From contig NC_015675.1 in the NCBI RefSeq assembly GCF_000176035.2, positions 3,228,001 to 3,292,000 of the forward strand: DNA of 64,000 nucleotides, read 5' to 3'. Of this stretch, positions 26,971 through 33,497 are shown in pieces (positions within the stretch are counted from its first letter, which is position 1; each line of letters starts with the position of its first letter). Made by a program: the position numbers and the translations under genes. The stretch comes from Mesorhizobium opportunistum WSM2075. Its GTDB lineage: Bacteria > Pseudomonadota > Alphaproteobacteria > Rhizobiales > Rhizobiaceae. The notes below the pieces were generated by a model, which saw nothing but the letters and a program-made list of their open reading frames with translations, ran no database searches and was not told where the DNA came from.

Positions 26971-27557
26971 GTTCCACCTTGCTGCGCGTCCAGATCAAAT
27001 TCCGGTACGATGTCGGCCGGCTGACCGTCTGCCCCGGTCTGTACGGCGTCGAGACTGATACGGGCCTGGGCGTCGAGCGGACCGAACCGACGCGAGGCGA
27101 TCAGCAGCCTGGCGCCGCGGATCTGGTCGGATGGCACTTCGAAGACGAACAGGCCGCGTTTTTCGAGGCCCGGATCGACACCATGCGGCGGCATGTCCTG
27201 GCGATAGCCGAGCCGCTCCGTCTGGTGGTAGCGCAGCCCGGTCGGGCCTTGCCAGGTGCCGTCGGCGATCGCGGTGGAGGAGCCGGTGGCGGCGAGGTTT
27301 GTCGTCACCACCGCCCACAGGCCGCCGGTCGTCAAAAGCTTCTCCTGGCCGAACTGGTTGGTCTTGAGCTTGCGGGCAAAGACGATCTTGTCCAGGCGGA
27401 CATCGAAGCTGCGTGCCCGCACCGTGTCGTGCATGGCGCCATCGACCGGGATCGGCGCGGTGAGGTCGGCATAATGCGGCTTGGAGACCTGCATGCCATA
27501 GCTCAGCGCGACTGTGGCGGCGAGAATCACGAGATTGCCGAGGACGCGGATTCTCAT
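26967..27557 (-). CDS. Membrane-anchored protein of unknown function, 196 residues (second of three)
   Basis: No family recognised. The start MRIRVLGNLVILAATVALSYG gives one N-terminal helix or uncleaved signal. The body is beta-rich, with DTVRARSFDVRLDKIVFARKL and GLFVFEVPSDQIRGARLLIAS, again like a secreted beta-sandwich. Start and stop each overlap the adjoining gene by four bases (ATGA), so the three products are made together. The longer frame upstream of 27557 belongs to the previous gene and was dropped. Confidence 0.8.
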   Translation of the reverse strand: MRIRVLGNLVILAATVALSYGMQVSKPHYADLTAPIPVDGAMHDTVRARSFDVRLDKIVFARKLKTNQFGQEKLLTTGGLWAVVTTNLAATGSSTAIADGTWQGPTGLRYHQTERLGYRQDMPPHGVDPGLEKRGLFVFEVPSDQIRGARLLIASRRFGPLDAQARISLDAVQTGADGQPADIVPEFDLDAQQGGT

Positions 27558-28150
27558 GATCCGCTCCCCGGCGTCTCGGTCGCCGGCACATCGGCGACCG
27601 GCAAGGTGACGGTGCCGAGACGGTAGGGATTGTACCAGCCGGGCGTGCCGTAGAGATTGTCGCGCGGCTTGAAGATCTCGGCGGTAATGCCGAAGGCGAG
27701 CGTTGGTGGGACGGCCGCATCGCCGGCCAGCGGCCAGACATAGGCCATGCGCTCGGTCATGCCGGGGTGCAGTTCCGGCGTCAGCGTCGCATCGCGGGTT
27801 AGCGCGATCATCGGCTGACCGCCGGGCAGGTCGATCCCGTCCGGCTTGAAGACGTCGAAATAGGCCTTGTCGGATTGGGCGGTGCGGTTGGTCATGTCGG
27901 CTTCCAGCACCAGCGCCTTCTGGCCGGGCTTCAAGGGCACGCCATAAACCTTGGCATGGCTGACATAGGCGTGCACCGGCCGCACGCGCCAGCGCCCGGC
28001 ATCGATGGGGGTGTCCGGTGGCAGTTGCGGCGGTGCGTGGGCGGGCAGGGCGCCGAAGGCTCCCATCAGGCCGGCGACGAACAGGGCGGCAATGGTTCCC
28101 GCGCCGGCCGTTATCCAGGTCTGAAGTCTTGAACGGGCAGTCTTGAACAT
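27554..28150 (-). CDS. Membrane-anchored protein of unknown function, 198 residues (first of three)
   Basis: No family recognised. N-terminal helix ITAGAGTIAALFVAGLMGAFGA (about 13-34), then a beta-rich region with KALVLEADMTNRTAQSDKAYFDVF and PGMTERMAYVWPLAGD, the pattern of bacterial DUF4352-like domains (conserved polar N-R-T after a strand). It opens the three-gene overlapping unit and is separated from the next upstream gene by 99 bp. Function unknown; the three similar topologies suggest an envelope complex. Confidence 0.8.
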   Translation of the reverse strand: MFKTARSRLQTWITAGAGTIAALFVAGLMGAFGALPAHAPPQLPPDTPIDAGRWRVRPVHAYVSHAKVYGVPLKPGQKALVLEADMTNRTAQSDKAYFDVFKPDGIDLPGGQPMIALTRDATLTPELHPGMTERMAYVWPLAGDAAVPPTLAFGITAEIFKPRDNLYGTPGWYNPYRLGTVTLPVADVPATETPGSGS

Positions 28151-28249
28151 TCCAAACTATGCACGTCGAACGAAGAGCCACCCGCAGGCAATGTAGAAAG
28201 AAAAAACGGCTGATGGAACCCGCAAATGGCTGGTCCAGGCGTGCCTGCC

Positions 28250-28615
28250 TCAGGCTGCTTCGAGCGCCCACAGACGGTGTGCGTAGCGGCGGAAGAAGCG
28301 CGCCACGAGCCGCTGCTGCCTAGCCCGGACCAGATCGGGCAGGCGACGCTCCTGGCGCCAGCGCGGCATGTTGCGCCAGCAGGCGATGAAATGGGCGGTG
28401 TCCTCGATGGCTTCTTGCGCCGTCAGCGCCGGGCCTATCGCGGCCAGGAACAAGAGCTCCGACTGTTTCAGGTCGTCGATAACGGCCTTGCGCCTGAGAT
28501 GATCCTGTCGGGCGTGCGCGATGCCGTTGCGGCGGATCGCCTCGAAGGCCTGGAGCAAGGCAGGACTGTCGCCGGTGTAGCCGCAGGCGCGGGCGAAATC
28601 GGCGTCATCCATCAT
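28250..28615 (-). CDS. Small hypothetical protein, 121 residues, in the regulatory islet
   Basis: No family recognised. Helix-rich and basic at the C-terminus (WRNMPRWRQERRLPDLVRARQQRLVARFFRRYAHRLW), with few Cys and no signal or TM segment, so cytosolic. The ATG (MMDDADFARACGYTG) is preceded by GGGAGCT. It is divergent from the zinc-ribbon gene at 28783. The shared 21-bp motif is 42 bp upstream of its start, oriented towards this gene. Confidence 0.65.
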   Translation of the reverse strand: MMDDADFARACGYTGDSPALLQAFEAIRRNGIAHARQDHLRRKAVIDDLKQSELLFLAAIGPALTAQEAIEDTAHFIACWRNMPRWRQERRLPDLVRARQQRLVARFFRRYAHRLWALEAA

Positions 28616-28656
28616 AGCTCCCGGATCTGTGGCAGGCGACTCGCATCTGCAAGTTT

Positions 28657-28677
28657 ATATAAGCATAACTCAAAAAT
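28657..28677 (-). promoter_or_regulatory. Islet motif, copy A (near-identical to 29890-29910)
   Basis: On the minus strand the motif reads through GAGTTATGCTTATAT. It differs from copy B by one base in 21. It stands 42 bp upstream of the gene at 28250-28615 and in the same orientation to that gene as copy B has to the one after it. The GC-poor sequence contrasts with its surroundings; TTATAT could be the -10 element. Confidence 0.65.
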
Positions 28678-28782
28678 ATGGAGAAGGGAAACTTTTGGGA
28701 AAGTCTTGAAAGTGCGACTCGACTCTCCGTGCAAAACGCAGGAATATAAGAACAAATCACGAACAAAAGACGAGGAGGGGCG

Positions 28783-29085
28783 ATGGCATTGCCGGGCAGG
28801 GAAGCAGTAATGGCGCAGGTCGCTTCGATCTCCGTCGAATGCACCGATTGCGGCCGAAACAGGTGGTGGCGGGTCGATCAGCTGAAGCGGTTCGGGGTGA
28901 ATGGCAACACGCCGCTGGCTGTGCTTTCGGGTCGCATCGTGTGTTCCGCCTGTCGCGCCGACGGGCTGCCGGGTACGGCGGTGTCGATCCAGGCCGCGTT
29001 CATCGACGAGCGCCAGCGTGTCCGCAGCGAAGCGCAAATGCTGAGCGACCGCGAGGTGCCGCTGGAGGGGACGAGGCGGGCTTGA
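28783..29085 (+). CDS. Small Cys4 zinc-ribbon-like protein, 100 residues
   Basis: Two CxxC pairs (CTDC near residue 20, CSAC near 53) spaced for a zinc ribbon, separated by GRNRWWRVDQLKRFGVNGNTPLAVLSGRIV. No TM or signal. The start has a strong GAGGAGGGG Shine-Dalgarno. It is divergent from the 121-residue gene and shares its promoter region with it (copy A lies between). It ends against the S24 repressor with a hairpin between them. Nucleic-acid binding is plausible; function unknown. Confidence 0.75.
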   Translation: MALPGREAVMAQVASISVECTDCGRNRWWRVDQLKRFGVNGNTPLAVLSGRIVCSACRADGLPGTAVSIQAAFIDERQRVRSEAQMLSDREVPLEGTRRA

Positions 29086-29097
29086 TGGAGGGGCGCT

Positions 29098-29130
29098 GGT
29101 TCTTCTCCCGCAAGGGGAGAAGGAAGAACC
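29098..29130. terminator. Hairpin between convergent zinc-ribbon and repressor genes
   Basis: GGTTCTTCTCCC (29098-29109) pairs with the block ending AAGAACC at 29130, with a GCAA tetraloop region and a one-base bulge. Its position between two stops indicates a bidirectional terminator. Confidence 0.6.
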
Positions 29131-29137
29131 GCCCCGC

Positions 29138-29833
29138 CTAATACCCCAGCAATTCCTTGAGCGGTATAACCCGCCATACGTGTTTGATGGCGTAGCGGTT
29201 GAAGGTCAGTGTCTTCGGCGGATTGTACTGTTCGACCACCAGTTCGCCCGCCGTGCGCTTGACCAGCTTCTTGATGAAGGCCTTGCCGTTGCGCTCGTTC
29301 TCTTCCGGGAAGGTCTCGATCACCACATGGTCGCCGGGGACGGCATCGCGGCCGCCGCAATAGAGCATTTCGCCGGGCTCGTAGCGCGGCACCATGGAAT
29401 CCGAAAGCACGTGTAGTGCAAACACTTTTCGCAGATGCGCGATACCGGGCGGGCGCTGGACGTAGCCGGCAACCTCGCCGTTGAAGGTGAAGTCGCCATC
29501 GTCGCCGCCTACGGCCGCGCCCAGAAGCTCGATGTCCATCGGTCCGGCGGGCAGGGGCCCGGCATCGGTTACGATCTCGGCGTCGGCCACCGGACCGGCA
29601 TCGTCGAGGAAGACGACCTGCCCTTGGCCGAGCGCGACTGGGTCGACGCGCAGGAAGGCGGCGGTCTTCAACAGGTTCTCGGTCTTGGGCAGATTGCGGC
29701 CGGTTTCCCAATTGCCGACGGCGGCGACATCGGTGTCGTTGTGCTCGGCGATGTGGCGCATGACAAGGCCGCGTTGCTTGCGCGCCTGGCGGATCGCCGC
29801 CCCGACCTTGATCGACAGTTCCGTTTTTGCCAT
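29138..29833 (-). CDS. XRE/S24 repressor-protease (LexA/CI-like)
   Basis: A 231-residue phage-type repressor. Helix-turn-helix KVGAAIRQARKQRGLVMRHIAEHNDT...VGNWETGRNLP (about 9-50). S24 peptidase domain at about 130-225 with catalytic Ser in LSDSMVPRY and Lys in FIKKLVKR. The Ala/Cys-Gly cleavage site is not obvious. ATG at 29833; MGA three codons earlier is the alternative. It is divergent from the 128-residue gene, and the two copies of the islet motif are its best candidate operators. Confidence 0.9.
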   Translation of the reverse strand: MAKTELSIKVGAAIRQARKQRGLVMRHIAEHNDTDVAAVGNWETGRNLPKTENLLKTAAFLRVDPVALGQGQVVFLDDAGPVADAEIVTDAGPLPAGPMDIELLGAAVGGDDGDFTFNGEVAGYVQRPPGIAHLRKVFALHVLSDSMVPRYEPGEMLYCGGRDAVPGDHVVIETFPEENERNGKAFIKKLVKRTAGELVVEQYNPPKTLTFNRYAIKHVWRVIPLKELLGY

Positions 29834-29889
29834 GGCACCCATGTGAGCGATGAAAGCTGCTCTCGTCTATGAAAGAATGGCTTGCATCA

Positions 29890-29910
29890 ATTTTCGAGTT
29901 ATGCTTATAT
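29890..29910 (+). promoter_or_regulatory. Islet motif, copy B (near-identical to 28657-28677)
   Basis: Plus-strand GAGTTATGCTTATAT, six bases before the ATG at 29917 and 56 bp from the repressor start. If TTATAT is a -10 box, transcription would begin at about the ATG, implying a leaderless message. Copy A differs at one base of 21. Confidence 0.65.
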
Positions 29911-29916
29911 CAGGTC

Positions 29917-30303
29917 ATGCAAAACCTGTCCAGCTTCGATGGCGCGGTAGCGCCGGCCTCTTGCGAGGCGCTTCCGGCGGCTGAAGTCGCCAGCCATTCC
30001 CTTCCGCTCCGGCCGTCCTCCTCCCCGGCCGGAGTGAAGCCCGAGGCCCCGTGCTTGATTGCACCAGCCTCGGGTCCGGTCCGCCCGTCAGCGGCGACCG
30101 GAACGGCCGGAGTCGCCGCTCCCCTCGGCTCCGGCCCCCAATTCGACGCATGTGTCCTGCCCGGGCGATCCTGCATCCGCACGCAGGACGGCACCGTCAT
30201 CCTGCTGGAGCCCGCAACGGGCAGGGCGGTGTCCGCCTCCGATAGAAAGACGGCCGAGGCGCGGCTTGCGCGCCTCGCCGGGCAATCGATCCGCTTCGGC
30301 TGA
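29917..30303 (+). CDS. Small hypothetical protein of the islet, 128 residues
   Basis: No family recognised. The first 75 residues are Ala/Pro/Ser-rich and low complexity; the C-terminal half looks folded (CVLPGRSCIRTQDGTVILLEPATGRAVSASDRKTAEARLARL). The ATG at 29917 is chosen because it follows the islet motif. An ATG at 29869 would place the motif inside the gene. It is divergent from the S24 repressor and may be a regulated target. Medium confidence as a real gene. Confidence 0.5.
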   Translation: MQNLSSFDGAVAPASCEALPAAEVASHSLPLRPSSSPAGVKPEAPCLIAPASGPVRPSAATGTAGVAAPLGSGPQFDACVLPGRSCIRTQDGTVILLEPATGRAVSASDRKTAEARLARLAGQSIRFG

Positions 30304-30433
30304 TCGCCGGCGAGAAGCCGGCGTTCGCATCGAACACCCTGACCGCGGCCCAGACCGGGCTGGAACCCTGACGCCTGGCCGACGGCGCGCTTTCAAGCGT
30401 GGCCGAAGGCGGATCTTTGGATGGAGCCTGGAA

Positions 30434-31114
30434 ATGGCAAGCTATACAGACGCCGAACTGCAGGAGATCGCCCGCTGGCTGAAGGAGGGGCTTTCGGCCT
30501 CGAGGATCGCCGCCGCGTTCAGTGCGCTGCGCGGCAGCCCGGTTTCGCGCAATGCCATCATCGGCATCGTCCACCGCAACGCCATGCTGGGTGCGGTCGG
30601 CTTTGCCAACCGCGGGGGACCGCCGGCCAGCGTCAAGCGGGTTGCGGTGAAGAGCAGGCGACAAGGCCGAACGCGGGAAAAGAGTAGGGCAACCGGCAAG
30701 GTTGCCGTGGAAAAATTGCCCGACGCACAAATGGCCGGGGGCGGCGCCGCTCGCAAAATCCAGACCAGGCCTGATCCTTCGCCGGCCTGGCTCCCGACGC
30801 GTCGGTTGGTGCGCGAGGTGGGTATGCTGATCGCCGATGGCGAGGCCTATCGCCTGGAGGTGCCAGCGCCGCAGCGCGTACCCATCGGCCGTCAGCCGCA
30901 TGGCGTGGCGATGCGGTTCATCGACTGCCTGTTTTCCCGCTGCCGCGCACCGCTGGACATGGCGCTGGAGGAAGACCCCGAGAAGGATGCACCAGGCGGG
31001 CGGCCGGGCGCCGACATGCTGTGCTGCGGCATGGGCACCAAGGCGCTGAAAAGCTATTGCAGCTATCACCAAGCGCGATTCCAGCGGCGGGTTTGCGGGG
31101 TAACGCCCGGATGA
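30434..31114 (+). CDS. GcrA-like cell-cycle/phage regulator
   Basis: A 226-residue protein with the GcrA layout: an N-terminal HTH-like block ELQEIARWLKEGLSASRIAAAF then SPVSRNAIIGIVHRNAMLG (about 8-52), a basic linker (KSRRQGRTREKSRATGK) and a cysteine-rich C-terminus CLFSRCRAPLDMA...CCGMGTKALKSYCSYHQARF. Core GcrA binds RNA polymerase at methylated promoters, but this one has an odd expanded linker and sits in a phage-like islet, so it is probably a paralogue rather than the cell-cycle gene. ATG after GGAGCCTGG. Confidence 0.8.
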   Translation: MASYTDAELQEIARWLKEGLSASRIAAAFSALRGSPVSRNAIIGIVHRNAMLGAVGFANRGGPPASVKRVAVKSRRQGRTREKSRATGKVAVEKLPDAQMAGGGAARKIQTRPDPSPAWLPTRRLVREVGMLIADGEAYRLEVPAPQRVPIGRQPHGVAMRFIDCLFSRCRAPLDMALEEDPEKDAPGGRPGADMLCCGMGTKALKSYCSYHQARFQRRVCGVTPG

Positions 31115-31212
31115 CCGAAGGGACGCGAACGCAAATCGTGCAGGTGTCCGCCAGCCGGCGGATTTGAGGATTTCAAATGAAACAAGCCCGACACGAACGA
31201 ACTCTCGCCGCC

Positions 31213-31521
31213 CTATTTCGGCATCTGCCGTCCCTGCTTGGGCAGGCGGCTTTGCGCTGTCCGGGCCTCCAGCGTCATCGCTGGACCGTTGTCTCCAACC
31301 AAAATGCCGGCGACACGGGCAAAGCCTGTGAACACTTTTATCGCATCGGATTCCGATATCTGCGCGGCGATAGCCGCGCTGCAGGCGTTGAGCGCGCTGC
31401 GATAGACGTGGCCGCGCCGCTCGATCGGCCAGCGTTGCAGGAAATCGGCGGCGTCGGCCACGTTGTCGATCTCCTCGACATGGCCGTCCAGGCATACTTT
31501 AAGCGGCACTCCGGTTTTCAT
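31213..31521 (-). CDS. DUF982 family protein 1
   Basis: A 102-residue small protein; the DUF982 core is VEEIDNVADAADFLQRWPIERRGHVYRSALNACSAAIAAQI and then AIKVFTGFARVAGILV. The family is common and multicopy in Rhizobiales, with unknown function. ATG at 31521 (MKTGVPLKVCLDG); a longer start at 31581 (MSVGLKAARTARPK) is possible. It lies downstream of the second DUF982 gene on the same strand, giving a tandem pair. Confidence 0.75.
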   Translation of the reverse strand: MKTGVPLKVCLDGHVEEIDNVADAADFLQRWPIERRGHVYRSALNACSAAIAAQISESDAIKVFTGFARVAGILVGDNGPAMTLEARTAQSRLPKQGRQMPK

Positions 31522-31626
31522 CGTACCCACGGCGTTCACCTTCGGTCGTGCAGTGCGCGCGGCTTTCAAGCCGACGCTCATAAACGCGCGACACCAGCAG
31601 GCGGTTGCATGGCGGTCGGACCTGCC

Positions 31627-31860
31627 TCACGGGCGGGCGGCGGCGTCCAGCCAGTCATGCGCACGGCTTCTGCGCCTGGCCACCAATATGCCCTGCTGCC
31701 CGGCGGCGCGGATGAATGCTTCGAAGGCGGTGCGCGGGCAGCAACTGCCCTCGACCGCCAGCCGCACCAGCCGTGCGGCGTCGAGATAGCCGGGCGAGGT
31801 TTTGTCGGGCCATTGCTGCCGAAGCGCCGTCGCGGCATCGGCCACCGAGCCGACCAACAT
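31627..31860 (-). CDS. DUF982 family protein 2 (N-terminus possibly damaged)
   Basis: 77 residues matching DUF982 from VADAATALRQQWPDKTSPGYLDAARLVRLAVEG to FEAFIRAAGQQGILVA. The only in-frame ATG (31860) has no Shine-Dalgarno and starts close to the conserved core. A good AAGGAGA precedes ATGACGG about 50 bases further upstream, but that ATG is out of frame, so a one-base frameshift near the N-terminus is suspected. Either a short gene or a fresh pseudogene. Probably paired with DUF982 protein 1. Confidence 0.55.
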   Translation of the reverse strand: MLVGSVADAATALRQQWPDKTSPGYLDAARLVRLAVEGSCCPRTAFEAFIRAAGQQGILVARRRSRAHDWLDAAARP

Positions 31861-32170
31861 GGTCTTGTTGTCGCAGAAGCGCAGCGTACATGAAGGCCGT
31901 CATCGGCAATTCTCTCCTTGGAATCGACGCGAAACAACGTGCGGGCTGGAGGCTGGTTCCATCAACCGTGACCATGAGCGCGGCGCGGAGGCGGGCATGA
32001 GCGAACGGCCGTTCACGCCGCTCCCCGTCTCCGATTTCGTCGGCGACACGATGTCCTTCTCCACCGCGCGAACCGGTGGCGAGGCGTGGGGCGCAAGCGC
32101 TCGCGAAGCCGGCGGGATGATCATCCCGCCAGCCTCTTCAACCACCCCAAGAACCCCAAGGAGCCAACCA
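31861..32170. promoter_or_regulatory. Divergent region of DUF982 and DUF6456 genes with a 20-bp perfect palindrome
   Basis: GGCGGGATGATCATCCCGCC at 32111-32130 is perfectly symmetrical and ends 40 bp before the DUF6456 ATG. It can form an 8-bp stem with a GATC loop or be a dyad operator. An in-frame open stretch upstream (ATG 31997, MSERPFTPLPVSDFV) has no Shine-Dalgarno and is probably not translated. A possible frameshifted DUF982 start lies at about 31901-31908. Confidence 0.5.
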
Positions 32171-32764
32171 ATGCCCAAAAAAGCCAAAGCCGCCAAACCG
32201 CAGGTGCCGAAACTGCCGAAGGGCGAGGCCGAGCAGGTGCGCATCCGCCGTGAGGTCGGCCATGATTTCGCGCTAAGGGATGACGCCTTCGGCCGCAAGC
32301 GGCTGAACGCCGGAACGCAGGAGGCACGGCGCGTCTACGAGGTGTCGAATGACGGTTTCACCTCCACCGGCGGCATCGTACGGGTGCGCAATGTCGATCC
32401 GCTCACGGGCATCACCTCGCTGTCGCGCCAGCAGCGTGAGGCCGGCCAGCGCTACCGCGAGGATTTCCAGTGCAGCCAGCAGGCGAGCGTCAAGCCCATG
32501 CGCTGGACCGAACGCGTCGACGGCGGTCGCCAGGGCGGCGGCATTGCCGACAGCGTGCTGGACGCCGGCCGCGCCAACGCCGCCGCCACAAGGGCGCTCG
32601 GCCACTGGGAGGTCGCCGCCGTGGTGCAAAAGGTCTGCTGTGCCGGCGGGTCGATCAAGAGCCTGGCCGAACAGACCGACGAGGGCCGGGACGTTGTGAC
32701 CAAGCTCTTGAAGGTGGGGCTGGATCTGCTGGCGGTGCACTACGGGATGATGATGGGGCGGTGA
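32171..32764 (+). CDS. DUF6456 domain protein (phage/replication-associated)
   Basis: A 197-residue basic protein. N-terminus MPKKAKAAKPQVPKLPKGEAEQ is Lys-rich; the DUF6456 region carries RQQREAGQRYREDFQCSQQASVKPMRWTERVDGG and ARATRALGH-like TRALGHWEVAAVVQKVCCAGGSIKSLAEQTD, whose last part looks like a DNA-binding helix pair. The ATG has AAGGAG. The domain is known from phage and GcrA-linked loci in rhizobia (from memory). It closes the small-gene islet. Confidence 0.75.
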   Translation: MPKKAKAAKPQVPKLPKGEAEQVRIRREVGHDFALRDDAFGRKRLNAGTQEARRVYEVSNDGFTSTGGIVRVRNVDPLTGITSLSRQQREAGQRYREDFQCSQQASVKPMRWTERVDGGRQGGGIADSVLDAGRANAAATRALGHWEVAAVVQKVCCAGGSIKSLAEQTDEGRDVVTKLLKVGLDLLAVHYGMMMGR

Positions 32765-32829
32765 GCGTGCGATAACGGCGCAAACACCCGACCGGCAGAT
32801 GCCGGCCGGGTCAGTTTCAGAAGGTCAGG

Positions 32830-33159
32830 TCAGCCGCAGACGCGGATTTCCTCAACGATCCTGTGGTGGTGGCGCCAGTGTCTGACCACTTCGATGTGGC
32901 AACGGTGGTGCCTGTAGGAATAACCCCGGTGGTGCCGATAAAAATAACCCGGCCTGTAGCCGTTGTCGTAGTCGTCGTCGTAGGGGCTATAGACGTAGCG
33001 ACTGCCATAACCGCCATAGCCATCGTAATAATCGTTGCCGTAATAATCGTTATAGCCGCCGCCGATGCCGATAAAAACGTGACTGCGCGCATCCGCCGGG
33101 GCGATCATCGCCGCCGCCGAAGCAATGGCGATAACCGAGACGAGTAGGAGCTTCTTCAT
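32830..33159 (-). CDS. Secreted Gly/Tyr/His-rich small protein
   Basis: A 109-residue protein with signal peptide MKKLLLVSVIAIASAAAMIAPADA and a mature chain dominated by Tyr, Gly, Asp and His (GGGYNDYYGNDYYDGYGGYG, then RHHRGYSYRHHR). Such chains occur in small periplasmic or outer-surface proteins of rhizobia and may bind metals through His, but no function is known. ATG after AAGGAGG. Isolated gene; its C-terminus ends VEEIRVCG with a single Cys pair. Confidence 0.75.
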   Translation of the reverse strand: MKKLLLVSVIAIASAAAMIAPADARSHVFIGIGGGYNDYYGNDYYDGYGGYGSRYVYSPYDDDYDNGYRPGYFYRHHRGYSYRHHRCHIEVVRHWRHHHRIVEEIRVCG

Positions 33160-33306
33160 GGCTACCTCCTTTTCAAGGTTGGCCTAATATAAACTCCCGA
33201 GATGCAGCCTCGTTCCGAAAATTCGCCAGCTGTGACGAACCAGGCGTTCACCGGAGCGACCGATGCAATGGGGCGGTGAGGGGGGCGGCTCAGAAACGTG
33301 TCTTGG

Positions 33307-33447
33307 CTACCGAGCCCAATCCGCGTCGATTTCGGTTGGCTTTGGCAGCCGAGATCGACGCAGCACGACGAGGCCGACTGCGAAGGTTATGATGTGGATC
33401 AAGAGGCCAACATGCCCCCCAAGGTTTGGCTGCCTCCATATTCCCAT
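33307..33447 (-). CDS. Possible tiny membrane protein, 46 residues
   Basis: MGIWRQPNLGGHVGLLIHII continues as a single hydrophobic helix (GLLIHIITFAVGLVVL) ending in a charged tail. It is the only plausible gene in the 338-bp gap 33160-33497. No clear Shine-Dalgarno, and no family recognised. It could be a remnant of a longer gene. The rest of the gap is featureless. Confidence 0.35.
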   Translation of the reverse strand: MGIWRQPNLGGHVGLLIHIITFAVGLVVLRRSRLPKPTEIDADWAR

Positions 33448-33497
33448 GCGCGTAACGCTCGACCACAGGGAGAAGGAAAGAGCGCTCTTCCACTTCC

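Noticed and set aside
31997..32170. Longer N-terminus for the DUF6456 protein (ATG 31997)
   Set aside because: No Shine-Dalgarno and it would place the palindrome inside the gene; the ATG at 32171 has AAGGAG.
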